Source: Butyriboletus loyo (taxonomy: Eukaryota; Basidiomycota; Agaricomycetes; Boletales; Boletaceae). From it: a stretch of 64,000 nucleotides of DNA. The position numbers were made by a program, and so were the translations under genes. The notes beneath the pieces are model-generated. The model ran no database searches. It worked only from the letters and a program-made list of their open reading frames with translations, and was not told the origin of the DNA. How positions within the stretch are numbered: the stretch's first letter is position 1; every line of letters begins with the position of its first letter. Positions 36,264 through 48,112 of this stretch are shown here, one piece after another. The stretch covers positions 124,001-188,000 of the forward strand of contig JBBPSI010000017.1 in assembly GCA_038093515.1 (NCBI GenBank), read 5' to 3'.

Positions 36264-37608
36264 ATGTTCACTGTCCCGAAAGAACCTGCATCTCGCCTCA
36301 GCTTCCTGGCAGATCATGCGTGTGTTACTCCGAATCGTGCTCTTTACATCGCCGAGGTCTTGGAGATGATCCTAGACGAACTCGTCAACGACAAGCGTAG
36401 TATGAGCCACCTCGCCTTCACTTGCAAAGCCATCGCTGAGCCAGCACTTGACCGTCTATGGGCACTTAATGACTCCCTGCAACCCTTTATCCCCCTGTTG
36501 CCGAAGGAGTTGACCCTCGATGTATGTTTGAGGGACTGATGCAGCGCTCGTAGAGATCTGATGTTATACTGGCTTACAGGAAAATTCTTTCTTTCAATTT
36601 GACCGTTCCACGGTCTCCAATCTACCTCCGGAGAGGTGGGCGACGTTCGACAATTACGCTCGACGGGCTCGACGTTTATACGTGAAAACTGTCACCATGA
36701 ACCCTCACCGCGTGTACTCCTCCATTTACAAACAACTCACCGATATTCGTCCAAACATTGAGCTCTTCCCGAATCTTACCACCTTGGCATTTCACGCGAA
36801 AAGTGTTCCCAGCCCGCACCTCGGAATGTTTCCCTCTTCTCTTCGCATTGTCACATTTAGCTGGGCCAACGTTATGGCTCCACACATTGAAGCCGTCCTC
36901 TGGAGTTCGCTCATGAATCGGCTATTTCTGGACGCCCCTCATATTGAACATATCCATTTCGAGGGGAGCCCAAAGGAATCCTTGCTTGACCTTACTCCAC
37001 TTCCCTTTCAACAACTACAGAAAATCACCATTAAAGCCAGCCCCCTCAGCCCAAACGTCCTGCACAAATATTGTCATGCACTCTCTGCATCCACCATATG
37101 GGAGCTTGATCTACGTTTTATACGATGGCCAGATCCTCGTCTCCAGCCAATATCCCCCGTCTTCCCCTTGCTGAAGAAACTGACCATTGATGGCTCGCCA
37201 TCCCACGCCGTTGAATTTATTCGACTGCTCTCGAGTACTGTACTTCAGGAGTTGGTGATTGCTTCCCAAAGTGAACGTAGTGGAGACGCCTTGAATCAGT
37301 ATGCCCAGCTCTTGATGCTTCTCGCAGACAAGTATCGAGGCGTGTTCAGAACGCTCAAAATACAGCATCCTCTGCCATGTCACCATCAAGTTGATCTCGA
37401 GTCATTCCTCCAGGCAGTTCGGACGTTGGCTAACGCAGGAGTTGACACCCTCCAGTTGAATTTAATTCTTGGTTGGCAGGATCTCACTCTTGAGGTGCAG
37501 GATATGATCGATCCTTCGAAATGGACGGCTTTGAAACATTTCAGGATCTCGTCTCGTCGAGCCAGTGCGTCGTGGTCCTGGACGGCTGGCAATGTTTTCT
37601 TTCGGTGA
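36264..37608 (+). CDS. F-box and leucine-rich-region protein
   Basis: F-box proteins are substrate adaptors of SCF ubiquitin ligases. ATG 36264 starts MFTVPKEPASR. The F-box-like helix bundle is at about 36340-36450 (ALYIAEVLEMILDELVNDKRSMSHLAFTCKAIAEPALDRLW). One intron at about 36520-36581 separates this from a 340-residue region with irregular leucine-rich repeats (LFPNLTTLAFHAK, LQKITIKASPL, LKKLTIDGSP). Basidiomycetes carry large families of such proteins and the substrate cannot be inferred. It is divergent from VPS1, with 297 bp between start codons. Confidence 0.8.
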
Positions 37609-39878
37609 ATTTTGGCGTGGAGCTGAGCTACTTTTGTATATAACGGACCTTCGACTTATCGCATGTATGTTCTTGGATTATCATCTTGTCTTGTAATATG
37701 ATAGTAGTGTGTGCGAGCTAGCTGAACTCGTCTGGTCGGCAAAGGATCCATAAAAACAAGCTCTGGCGTGTGCCATCAATTATCATAACTTCTCCGAGAG
37801 AACCTAACAAACGCGACAAACGGTACCGTGTTGAAACAACTTCAAACTTCCACTTGTCCGACCCGTGCCGTTAAACGGTCCTAGTCTAGGTAGACCAGAG
37901 CATCGATAGAGGACACCTCCTTTCAAGTCTCTGGTGCAGAATAGTATGCGAGCCCGGCTGCCGCCCGATACATTACTTGCTGGATCAAATTTCATCAGCA
38001 TCGAGGCACCACAGTTGTACTACGGTTTCCCTTTTGTTTTGCGCCATAGCTTCGAAGGTGTCCTCGATGTCCAGCCTGCGTCCAGACCATGCGTAAATTC
38101 AGGTGCAGGTAATATATGTTCCCCTTGGAACAATATGCCTCGAACGTACCGTACCTAATGCAACAAAGGACCATGTGGCTTCAAGTTGCACGTCAGGATA
38201 TTGCAATCACATTTGCCCCCAAAGATCCATGCCCATCGAGAAAAGTATTTATGCAGCACACCTCGGCAGAGCAGGTCTTTCACCACTGCCATTCACCTGA
38301 CCGTACTGCGGGGAGCGGGAGAACGCATCTATACTACTAGAAATAGACAAATTGCAAGCGTAGAGATGATAATCGCCTCACTCCCAGGCTCCCCCACCAA
38401 ACGATACAACATACTGGGACACACGTGTATCGGAATAGTTGTCTTCCTTCCCTGGAACCTGTCTATCCTCGTGGTATGCATGGCTTAATCGCTGGTGGGT
38501 GCTTGCTCGAGTTTCGAATCTTTCGATGTTGCGGCGAACGCAGATACCCGACGGGCTTTGAGCAGCCTCGCGAAGCGGATGGAGTGGCGTCCCCTGTAAT
38601 TCTTTCGGGGAACTCCACCAACCATGCAGTATGATATTCAATTCAGTACACTAACCTAGATGGCCTTGTAGGCGACCAGTTTACGGCGGCGGGACCAGTG
38701 GTCAATCTTGAGGTTGGCTACGCAGCCGCTAATGTAATGCTGGTAAGTTGGTACGCTACTACTGTCGAGGGTGGGACTGATGTTTCAAACTCATTGGCTA
38801 ATGTACCTTCCAGCCAGATCTCACCGACTCGGCGAGGCGGTCCATACATACTAGCGGAGAGTCATTCAATGAACTCGGGGGTGTGAACGGTTTGGAACGT
38901 TCCTCTGCCCACTACATTTCGTGAACTAGGGCGGGCGAACACATGTGTACTTGTCATTTGCCTCAAATGGTCTGCCGGTCTCTTCCACTGTCTGGCTGGC
39001 GTAGTCTTCAACCGCACGTACAAATAGTACATACGAAATTGCCCATTCAACACAGGTGTGCCTTTGCGACACAATGATTCCAGAAGGTTGTACGCCATAA
39101 ATATAACGTTCTCGATGTGGGTCCACCCTCACGTTTTTATTTTTGGGTTTTAACGTCCTTTTTACAGCGTAGCTTCGACGGTATTCAAGTGAACCTGATG
39201 TAGTCCCGCTAAATTGTGGAGAAGTTGACCATCGATAGCCGACACACAACTCAACTTTCCTGTACACGTCGGACGACTGCTTGAAGAGAAAGTGGGGGGA
39301 CTATCGAGGTAAGTTAACATTTTTTGGGTAAGATCATGGCATCTAATCTATAGATGCTCTGTTTTACCGCTACTTTCAAACCTGGAGAAATGCAGGATAA
39401 CTCGTGCTATGAGTACAAGATATTCTCTTGGTGTTGGTCTGTCAACTGGCTCGACGTCGAGGGTTGATTTACGTACCATCTCCCTAACCCACGAAATCAT
39501 ATCGTCATCCCAATGGGGCAACTTCTACTATTTCCGATCTTAGTGGGAGGCCTTTGAACCACACCCGAGGAAAATAGGCCGCACCACGAAAAACTCCCGT
39601 TAGCATCTCGATTTGACTGAATGATCGCGAACCCTTGCGATCACCTTATCAAAGATGGTACGGATCTTGCGGTCTCGAACGACGAAATTCCAGAACTTTC
39701 CTCATCAGTAAAAAATTGGTCTATACATTGACCTCTTGCATACGTAGGTGACCGATGTTCGCGATGGATGAGTGATGTTTACCTCAACTATTCCTCCCAA
39801 CTCGGCATGACAGCGGACATTCATAAGCTCGTTTGCCGTCACGGTAAGCCCTTGTCACCAGCACCCGTACATGCCAGC
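37609..39878. other. 2.3 kb stretch without a convincing gene; possible decayed gene at 37930-38890
   Basis: No frame longer than about 110 codons shows a recognisable family. Plus-strand fragments at 37930-38150, 38186-38340, 38425-38635 and 38650-38890 have coding-like composition, and one good GT...AG intron (about 38741-38816) joins VVNLEVGYAAANVML to PDLTDSARRS. I could not link the fragments into one product. They may be the remains of a gene or a fast-evolving gene whose exons I cannot join. The rest (38900-39878) has stops in all frames and includes the laccase promoter. Nothing resembling a transposase or reverse transcriptase was seen. Confidence 0.35.
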
Positions 39879-42024
39879 ATGTGCACTATCCCCCATCATG
39901 CTCTTGTGTTCGTTTTGGCCTACTCATTCATATCATTGGTCTTTGCTACTCTCGAATTCCAGAAAAAGAGGACTTCTCCCCAGAGTGAATTTCAGGTTCT
40001 TGGTCCCGTCGCGCAGTTGAACATCGTCAATAAGGACATCGCTCCCGATGGTTTTCTTCGATCGTTGGGTTGCGTTAAATTGGCTTATAGGCTTGTACTG
40101 ACATTCTCAAGGACTGTACTCGCTGGGGGAACCTTTCCGGGCCCGCTGATTGTTGCCAAGAAAGTGAAGCCTTTCCGTGGCGTCTCGAATTGTTGGTTCT
40201 GATGTTTCTTTCAGGGTGACGACTTCAAAATCAACGTAGTAAACCATCTCCATGACGCCACAATGGATACGTCTACGAGCCTTGTTCGTGTTTTCAAAAT
40301 ACACCTCTACGTCTGACTCTGAAACTCCAACAGCACTGGCATGGTATTTACCAGAAAGAGTCCAACTGGGCTGACGGCGTTCCGGGGGTCACACAGTGTC
40401 CCATCGAGCCGCACAAAAGCTTTTTACACCGATTCAATGCACAAACTCAAATTGGGACATACTGGTACCACTCACATCTTTCATCTCAGTATTGTGATGG
40501 TCTCAGGGGACCACTGGTCATATATGATCCAGAAGATCCGCATAAACATCTGTATGATGTTGATAATGGCACGTCATCTGCGAGAGTTTGGGACAAGACG
40601 CTCACTGACTCATCAGAGAATACCGTTATCACCCTTGCGGACTGGTGCGGGATGGGACGCTTTCACTCTGGACGCCAAGCTCACTTTTTACAGGTATCAT
40701 ATACCCAGTACGAAAATGCATTTGCCCCCATATACGGCGAATTCTACGCTGATAAACGGCCGTGGACGCTATACTGGCGGACCGATGTCCCCGCTTAGTG
40801 TCATCAACGTCGAGCAGGGAAGACGATATCGCTTCCGCATAATTGGGGCTTCGTGCGACCCGTGGTTCAATTTCACAATTGATGGGCACGCAATGACAGT
40901 CATTGAAACGGACGGTGTCGAGACGGAACCCTTAGTTGTCGATTCGCTGTCAGTGTTCCCCGGCCAACGATATTCGGTGGTGGTAACTGCCAACCAAACC
41001 TTGGGAAATTATTGGATTCGTGCGCTATCGAACCATCCAAACCAGACGTTTGATGGAGGGCAAAGCTCTGCCATCCTAAGGTATAGCGGTACGCCAGAGG
41101 AAGAACCAACAACAGAGCACGGGCCATATGTGCTTCCCTACGACGAGAGTAATATTCACCCCCTGATCGCACCCGGCGCGCCTGGTGTCCCAGAGCCAGG
41201 GAAAGCAGATGTGAACATTAATCTCATTCCCGGCCTTGTACACCACCATTATACGATAAATGGAGTAAGCTACGCGGACCCGCCATTGCCCGTACTCTTA
41301 CAGATCCTGCGGGGTGCTCGGCACCCGTCACAGTTGCTCCCTAATGGCAGTGTCTACGACCTTCCACGTGGTAAGGTGGTTGAGCTCAGCGTGCCTGCCA
41401 CCGAGCTTACAGAAGGTGGTGCACTCGGCGGACCTGTGAGTATTCATCACGCTTCTTCGACGTCACTCACAAGGGTATCACTCGACAGCATGCTCTTCAT
41501 CTTCACGGCGTGAGTCATCTTTACTGTGCCCTCGAGAACGTTTCCGTGAAAATCGTTGGATTGATTGTGACCTATAGCACGCATTCGATGTCATCAGAGC
41601 TCCTGGAAGCCAGAACTTCAACTTTAGGAACCCCGTCAGGAGGGACACCGTTTCCATCGGATCCCAAGCGAGCATGGACAACGTGACGATTCGCTTCGTC
41701 ACCGATAACCCCGGTCCATGGTTCATACACTGGTGAGCCACTCCCGCTGAACGAACTCTCTGATTCACTGAACCTGCCGAATATTGTCCCAGTCACACAA
41801 ACTTTCACTTGCACAAGTATGTTGCTATGGATGCAGATCGATCAGGCTTCCACCGTTACTGATCCCGCCGTTGTTCAGTGGATTTGCCGCTGTTATGGCA
41901 GAAGCCCCGTCTGAGGCAGCTATTCAGGAGAGCCAGGTTATCCCGAGTAGGTGCCCCCTCTTCCACTTGCTAGTTCTTGCTCGACCGCCGTCACTCAGGC
42001 TACTGGAACGAACTATGTAAATGA
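39879..42024 (+). CDS. Laccase-like multicopper oxidase
   Basis: Laccases are secreted enzymes that oxidise phenols and reduce oxygen to water at a four-copper centre. ATG 39879 begins a signal peptide (hydrophobic core [14 protein letters not shown]). The first cupredoxin domain has [26 protein letters not shown]. All four copper motifs are found: L1 HWHGIYQ (~40340), L2 [14 protein letters not shown] (~40470), L3 HALHLHGH (split by an intron, ~41490-41585) and L4 HCH...HLHK (split at ~41733-41793). L4 reads [10 protein letters not shown] rather than the usual HCHI[DE]WHL, though copper ligands H, C and H are kept. About ten introns interrupt the gene, one of them GC...AG (40570-40617). The last exon ends SYWNELCK and TGA 42022-42024, a short C-terminus. 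Confidence 0.85.
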
Positions 42025-42339
42025 GGTACAAACATGTGTGGATCGGCATTGACGCGACGGCGATATGTATTAGATGGACTCTGCGTTTTGAATCGGTCCA
42101 GATCTCGGACATGCACAGCCGTTGCGACCGACTATAATATAATCAGAATCCATGGTGGGCGCGCGTACATGCGACGAGCATGGAGATGAGACCACACATA
42201 GGCGATAAAAGAGTTTAGTCCAATCACTGGACTTGCAAACATATGGTCAATGGGGGTAAGATACATACACACTATCATCTCTTCACAGTGTCTTGGTTCT
42301 TCTCCGTTCTACTGTAATCGAAGTATGGAAACCACCAAA
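42025..42339. other. Convergent intergenic region, laccase and NTF2
   Basis: 315 bp that should hold both 3' UTRs. No gene seen. Confidence 0.5.
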
Positions 42340-42920
42340 TTAACCGACATTAAGACGGAAGATGTCGTTGTATCTGGCAAAACGCGTCAGTCATCTTGGT
42401 ACGCGCTGATAATAAACCGTCACACGTACACATAATAGGTGGTACCATCGTTGACCAGCTGGAATACTTGACTGAAGCTGAGAGGATTGGATTCATCATC
42501 GACCTATTTCGCGTAAGCTGGGGCAGAAGTGTGAATGATCCAACATACCGATAAGTAACCAGTCACGCTGACAATGAGAGCGCCACCGTGTATAGATGGC
42601 TGGGCGTCGATAGTCGACACGTTGTGTCGAACCTTGGCGAAAGGCAACGACTAGGGCATAATCAACACCAATGAAGGGCCTAAAATAAAAAGCAAATAAT
42701 CACGGTGAGTTTCTCGATGATGTTGGCTGCTCCTAGAATTTGGGCTTTCTCGAATGTGAGCATTGACGCTGGACGCTGTACAGTCGTCAGATCGACCCGG
42801 ATCGCGTTGTTGTCGCTCGATAGACGTGCGTACGTATAGGGGAGCCAGCTGGGACCGATCGGTGTCGAACGTTGTATAGTAAAATTGTGTGAACTGCTTC
42901 GCAATTTCGGATGGGTCCAT
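42340..42920 (-). CDS. NTF2: Nuclear transport factor 2
   Basis: NTF2 carries Ran-GDP into the nucleus through nuclear pores. ATG 42920 gives MDPSEIAKQFTQFYYTTFDTDRSQLAPLY. After an intron RPASMLTFEKAQILGAANIIEKLT follows, then SLPFAKVRHNVSTIDAQPS with GGALIVSVTGYLS, then VDDESNPLSFSQVFQLVND, and after another intron YYVYNDIFRLNVG and TAA 42340-42342. The total of about 125 residues is the normal NTF2 length. At least four short GT...AG introns are needed. The gene is divergent from the conserved gene at 43087 over 166 bp. Confidence 0.92.
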
Positions 42921-43086
42921 CGGATGGGTTGTTGATGAGGGAGAGACTTGAAGGTGAGGTTATGGTGGATCAGCAGAAAGTGAGGCAAAGTCTCTACATG
43001 ACCCAATTTGGACATTATCAGGATTGCCAACACCCTGGAGTCTGGCAAGCTTATTCCTTCCCATTCGCAACCGACACGGAGCCCAT

Positions 43087-44542
43087 ATGTTCCCCACAAC
43101 TATCTCTCCCTCAAGTCCACCAATACCCGACATTCCCCGTCCAGCGGTACGCAGAAAGAGCTCCGCGCAAAACTTGCTGTCCTCCTTCAAACCTCCAGTT
43201 AGCGGTCCAACTCCCGGAGGTAGCATCTCCTCCGCTACCGGTGCAGCCTATGCCGCAGCGGTCCAAACCCCAACTGCGAGCGTCACCCCAGGAAGAGAGT
43301 GGGATGGACAGTCTGTGCACTCGGACACGCTGTCGTCGACAGCTACATTGGTCGCAAACGGTACACCCACCATCGCCCAAGGGACCTCCGTCGAGTATCT
43401 CCGGGATCTGGTTCAAAAACGAATCGTCACTCTGACCTACATGCGCAACGTGCACGAAGGGTGCGTCGGTCTTTCTTTGAACAAGTGATTCGTGCTGAGT
43501 CCACAGCTCAGCCGGAGTCACTGGTTCCATACGATCATCATGTCCCGCAGCGAACTCAATAGGGTGTTTAATAACGCCGCTATGAAGAAACGGTGTGTAC
43601 GATGGTTACTTATCTGCGAATTTGTTGACCGTCGCTTGGGAAATATCATAGGACGCATCGCTTTGCCGTCCTGGCGATGTCTCTTTCCAATCTACTGGAT
43701 ATTCCCCAAGCGCATGATTACCTTCGTGGTTTGCTCAACACTATGAACGAGTATGACCAAGCCAAAGAAGAGCCCGATAAACCAAAATATGTATGGCACA
43801 TCCACTATTCTCACCACCACATCTCTCTGACCACCTTATAGCGATTATTCAAACCCAAAGTGGCGAAACGACAGGCTGCAGGCGGATTTGCCGAATATAC
43901 CGTGTCATACTCGGACGGGTCAGAAACCTCCTACCTTGTTTCACCCCATATAGTGCGTCAGACATATGGTGAAACGAGTTACATTGAATTGATCTTCGAC
44001 AGCCCTTTCCCCTGGATTACCATCAAACATTACTGTCCCTCCTTGACGTGCTTTCTGAGGTGTACAATAAGATTTCCCGTATTCTCGGTCCCTCTGCGTT
44101 CTCGAACTCTGGTCAGCATATGATGGGGCCATTGGGACTGCTCGCGCCGCATCCAGGGGTGTCATATCTATTCTCAAATCAAGACGTGACTCCGAAGCCC
44201 TTGGAGGGGACTGATGGGAGTTTGTGGGGAATTGCGAATGCCCCAATTTCCGGTCAGAATTTTGGCACCGGCCTAGGGAGCCCGCCTCCAAGCTGGACAG
44301 CGGGGTTGGGTGATTCCATACTGAAAGTGGATACAAAGTTCAAGGCGAGTTTGATAATGGCCACCTTGCTGACTCGGACGATTGACGCCCCACAGAAAAT
44401 AACGTCCATTCTGCTGAAGGAACTTGATGCGGTCGCGCGGAACGGTATCAAGGATGAGTTGGCTTCCCTGGATCCCCTACTTCGTGGAGCTGCCGCAACG
44501 GAAGACATGCGAGAGCAATATGATTTCGAGGGAAATGTATGA
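43087..44542 (+). CDS. Conserved fungal protein of unknown function
   Basis: ATG 43087 (MFPTTISPSSPPIPDIPRPAVRRKSSAQNLL) starts a disordered Ser/Pro-rich N-terminus of about 100 residues. A conserved alpha-helical region follows, with SVEYLRDLVQKRIVTLTYMRNVHEG, then RSHWFHTIIMSRSELNRVF, RFAVLAMSLSNLLDIPQAHDYLRGL and FPLDYHQTLLSLLDVLSEVYNKISRILG. The C-terminal part carries KITSILLKELDAVARNGIKDEL. I recognise this as a widespread fungal pattern but can assign no function. Splices I placed include 43461-43512, about 43592-43655 and a GC...AG candidate at 44345-44395. It lies between NTF2 and RAD18, with no functional clue from neighbours. Confidence 0.7.
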
Positions 44543-44685
44543 CCATTTTATGTACTTTATCGTCGTGCCATTGTACTATCACTGCATCTTATTTTATTCT
44601 GGTATGGGTTGTGTGACACACCACGTCCAGTCACATGTGACAGAACGCGTCTCACTGTGTTGTATTTTCTGGCTTTAGTGCTGGC

Positions 44686-46180
44686 ATGCCCACGAACAAT
44701 GTACAACTACTCCTCGCGCAGGACATACAGGACCCAACCGACTTCGCCCCAACTGACCTGCGTCAACTAGATGCCAGCTTTCGATGCACAATATGCGGTG
44801 AATTTTTCGACGCACCTATCTCGCTTGCATGTGGCCATTGCTTTTGTTCATTGGTGCGCAACGACGACATCCTTTCTGACGTGACTAGGCTGAGAGGTGC
44901 TCCACTAGTGCATACGAGAACACATCGTGAGAGAACCGGAATGTCCACGTTGTCGGAAGTCTGCCACAGAAGCCCACTTCAGAGTAAACCCAGCTCTCGA
45001 AGAGGTTGTCTCGGCTTGGAATGCAGCACGGTATGAAATCACCCACATGTTGGTTGTTAACTCGTTCATCAACGAGTCCCTTAGGTCAAATGTTCTTCGT
45101 CTTTCTCGAGAGGAACGGCCAAAAGCAAAGTCTGGGCAGAACTCGAACAATAACAAAACTCCACAACGATTTCGGACGCCCGTCCAGAACGGGCGGAAAC
45201 GCAGGCATAACGAAGTCTCCCAGAGTTCGGACTCTGACGTTGCGTGCATAGCAGGGCCTTCGAATCCGAACGGATCGAGTGAAATTGCAGACTCGTCACC
45301 ACTCCAAGCGAAGAGCGCGAGAAAAGTTTCTCGGCGGCGGACAGATATGGAGCCATCATCGGATCCAAGAGAGGAGGAACTCCTGTCCATGCAAGGTGAG
45401 CATCTCCATGCTTTTCGATTCTCCGTTTCCTCATCGTTGGTTGTCATCCAGCTGATTCACTAGTCAATTGTCCTATATGTGGTGACCCTGTAGAATTTCA
45501 AGTGATCAATACTCACATGGACGGGCCGGATTGCGGTCAGAAACCCCCCTCTAAAGCCAACAATCCCTTGAATCCAAATGCGAAAACTCAATGGTCAAAG
45601 ATCCTTGGCAGCAGGTCGTTGAAAGGAAAAAGTAAGGGTAACAGGTGATTGATTGTCCTTGATATTTAAGCTAAAACTCAATTCTGGCTCTTACGTGAAG
45701 TGATTCAGATGACACAATGGAACGGTTACCGAAGGTCTCATACGATGTCCTGAGGGACAAGGCCCTAAGAGAACTCTTATCCTCTCAACAACTGCCCGTG
45801 AATGGGGATCGAAATACACGGATTGCTAGACACAGAAGGTAGTCTCTGCTTCCGAGTACTTCTGTCAGGACTCAACCCTCTGATTAGATGGGTCATGATG
45901 TATAATGCAAATCTCGACAAAAACACGGGTCGTAAGACCCTATCGGAGTTACGTATCGAGTTGAGAACATGGGAGGAGGGTCAGAAGGGACCCAAATACG
46001 TAGTCGAAGATTCATCTACATATGAAGTGAGTTTGGTTTCCGTATCACTGAGACTCAGCTGATTAGCAAGCCATCAAGGCTTCGTACAAAGAGGAATTTA
46101 GTAGACTTATCGAGGAAGCGCGTCAGAGGAGATCCCGTCGTCCAATGTCAGGTGATGTACCTCGGGAAGAAGTAGTTTAA
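44686..46180 (+). CDS. RAD18: Postreplication repair E3 ubiquitin ligase Rad18
   Basis: Rad18 with Rad6 monoubiquitinates PCNA to start translesion synthesis or template switching. ATG 44686 (MPTNNVQLLL) leads to a C3HC4 RING at about 44780-45000: CTICGEFFDAP, CGHCFCS, then after an intron CIREHIVREPECPRCR. A basic, Ser-rich linker follows. A UBZ4-type zinc finger (CPICGDPVEFQVINTHMDGPDC) lies at about 45480-45540. The SAP DNA-binding domain at about 45725-45920 reads LPKVSYDVLRDKALRELLSSQQLP ... RHRRWVMMYNANLD. The domain order RING-UBZ-SAP and about 390 residues fit Rad18. The stop is TAA 46178-46180. Confidence 0.9.
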
Positions 46181-46836
46181 GACAGTCATGAAATATCTCT
46201 AGGCTATTGGTTTGAGTGTCTGTTTCCCTCACATCGCAAATCTATATAGCGGTACGTCTGTATCATACTGTCACTATTTTTGAGTGGATACGATCAGATG
46301 CAATCTCTCCGGTGAGCAACAATCGATCTTGGGCGAGATTTATTTTGGCACTGTCTGATACCAGAGCACATTGGTGAACTTTTACTCCTCAAGTCCCAGC
46401 AGTTTCTACTCGAACTCGTGGAGTCAAGATGGTCCAGTGACTTCACCGCAGCACGTCATTTTGGCTACCGTCAAAGTCGCCAGAAGGCACCTCGCGGTTT
46501 GCATTGTTTGACCTGGCTTGGCAAGTCACTGGGAGCATTGTGCCCCCACGTAAGCAAATGTCCATCCACATCGCACATCGTTGGGGCAAGTGCTCAATTG
46601 CATTGTTCCTTCGGACGGTACTATGACGCTTTGGCGAGTGGCGAAGGTAGTATAAGTATGACCCGCTGTTGGGTCGGAACGACTCATCAGCAGCCTCAAG
46701 ATATGAGCAGGATCTCGCAAACTCTTTCAGTGAGCACTACCTGGTCCGGAATATCTAGAGTTCGACTGAAATTTATGCAGCTCCTTACTAATTTAAGCAC
46801 GTTCTCGGCTGGGCCAGATGCCACATCAGAGGTCCG
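46181..46836. other. Unassigned stretch upstream of the first DUF7330-like gene
   Basis: One plus-strand frame is open from about 46360 to 46840 (ELVESRWSSDFTAARHFG...) but resembles no family I know, and a second frame between 46650 and 46740 is also open. It could hold the 5' exons of the following gene. I could not place them. Confidence 0.3.
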
Positions 46837-47523
46837 TTGACCAGTACATGGCCACGCGGGACAGCTACTTATCTCGGGTCTCAGAACGAAAAAGTCGAGA
46901 CCATCACTGAGCAGTTTCTCCCCCGAAAACAGGATGCTATGTTTGGTGATCAGTTCATCTTCCAAACGACCTCGTTGCGACAACGTATCAAAGCAAAGCT
47001 AGTGCTCCTAGCGCCACTGGCATGTGATGTGCCACCCTTTGCAAAATCGGTGATCTATTTGTCTAGTTTGTCCGGTCCCATTAGTGCCACTGTGGTGAGT
47101 TGACAGCCATCCTGCGTCCCCTCTGGCTCGATCCGTCGTTGATTGCAAATAATATGTTTTCTATTTCAGTATCGGCTCCCCGGTGCTGAGACCCATTTTT
47201 TTCGCCTCTACATTTTTGCACGTGGCGCTGACGTGAAAGTGACGTTGCCGTCGCAGTTTCGGGGCGTTGTCAGTGTCAAGAGCCACGATGGCTCAACATG
47301 CCACAAGAGGCAGGCCCGTTACTGCCGTGCGTTTCGCGACCAGATACGATGTGGGCTCATAAGGCTGGATCCTTGCGTACCGGAGGACGACGACGAAGTA
47401 TATATCCATACGGAAGGCAACATAGAACTTCAACTGATGTCGTTGTCACCGGGGAATGATGGCAGTGAGAACATGGGCTCACGCGTGGGTCACCGTGTGC
47501 GCCGAATCCTCGGTACAACGTAG
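46837..47523 (+). CDS. DUF7330-like protein, first copy (5' end not resolved)
   Basis: Two exons are clear. The first (46837-47093) lacks a usable ATG before residue ~30, so an upstream exon is missing. The second starts after an intron (acceptor ~47169) with YRLPGAETHFFRLYIFARGADVKVTLPSQFRG and ends RVRRILGTT at 47523. The pattern (a cysteine/hydrophobic beta strand, then LPSQFRG, then a DDDEVYIHTEG strand) recalls DUF7330 domains common in basidiomycetes. The second copy, 0.6 kb downstream, shares the order and spacing. Function unknown. I assign the family from the sequence pattern alone. Confidence 0.55.
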
Positions 47524-48112
47524 TTGCGGATTCTTTCACGTGGCGCTGGCTCGCTTACCGTTATCCGCGCAACTCCGTTGCACTGCTTTTGTTATAATAT
47601 TGAACATTTTGAACGTAGCGAAACGACGAGCAGTCGGTGTGTGTCGCCGGCAGGCAACTGAGCTGTTGTCTGAGTGTGCTAGTCAAGGGCTGTCAGGGTA
47701 CAGCCCTTTCCGGAACGTCGGACAGCGATCAGAAAAACGAGGGCGTGTTCTTTTTGGCCCGTAATGAAACAACCGAGGCACCTGGTTCTGTCTCCGCAGC
47801 GGCCCAGGGCTCAAGTTACCGACCTCTTTTTGTGTTTGGGTCACACCTGGACCACAAGGAGATACAACACCTGCCTTTTGGGGCACAAGGGGGAACGGCT
47901 AATTGCCCGACCTTCGCTTATATCGAGCACATATAACTCCCTGCTTGCTCCGTTTCAACACCGCATTCTATTATCTCCTCCCTTTTGCTCGCTTTCTGGA
48001 GTGAGCCATGGAAAGCTATTGCTCGTCCGCGGAGGTCTGTCATATTGGCATATGTTGAACGTTCCAGTTCTAAAGCGATCGACAGAGCACATTTTCAAGT
48101 GGGAAAGCTGGC
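47524..48112. other. Spacer between the two DUF7330-like genes
   Basis: About 590 bp. Plus-strand frames are open for 80-100 codons but without a recognisable motif. It may contain the 5' region of the second copy. Confidence 0.35.

Noticed and set aside
42325..42613. Apparent small plus-strand gene (METTKLTDIKTED..., with plausible GT...AG introns)
   Set aside because: It is the reverse complement of the C-terminal exons of NTF2, whose product is complete and clearly conserved on the minus strand.
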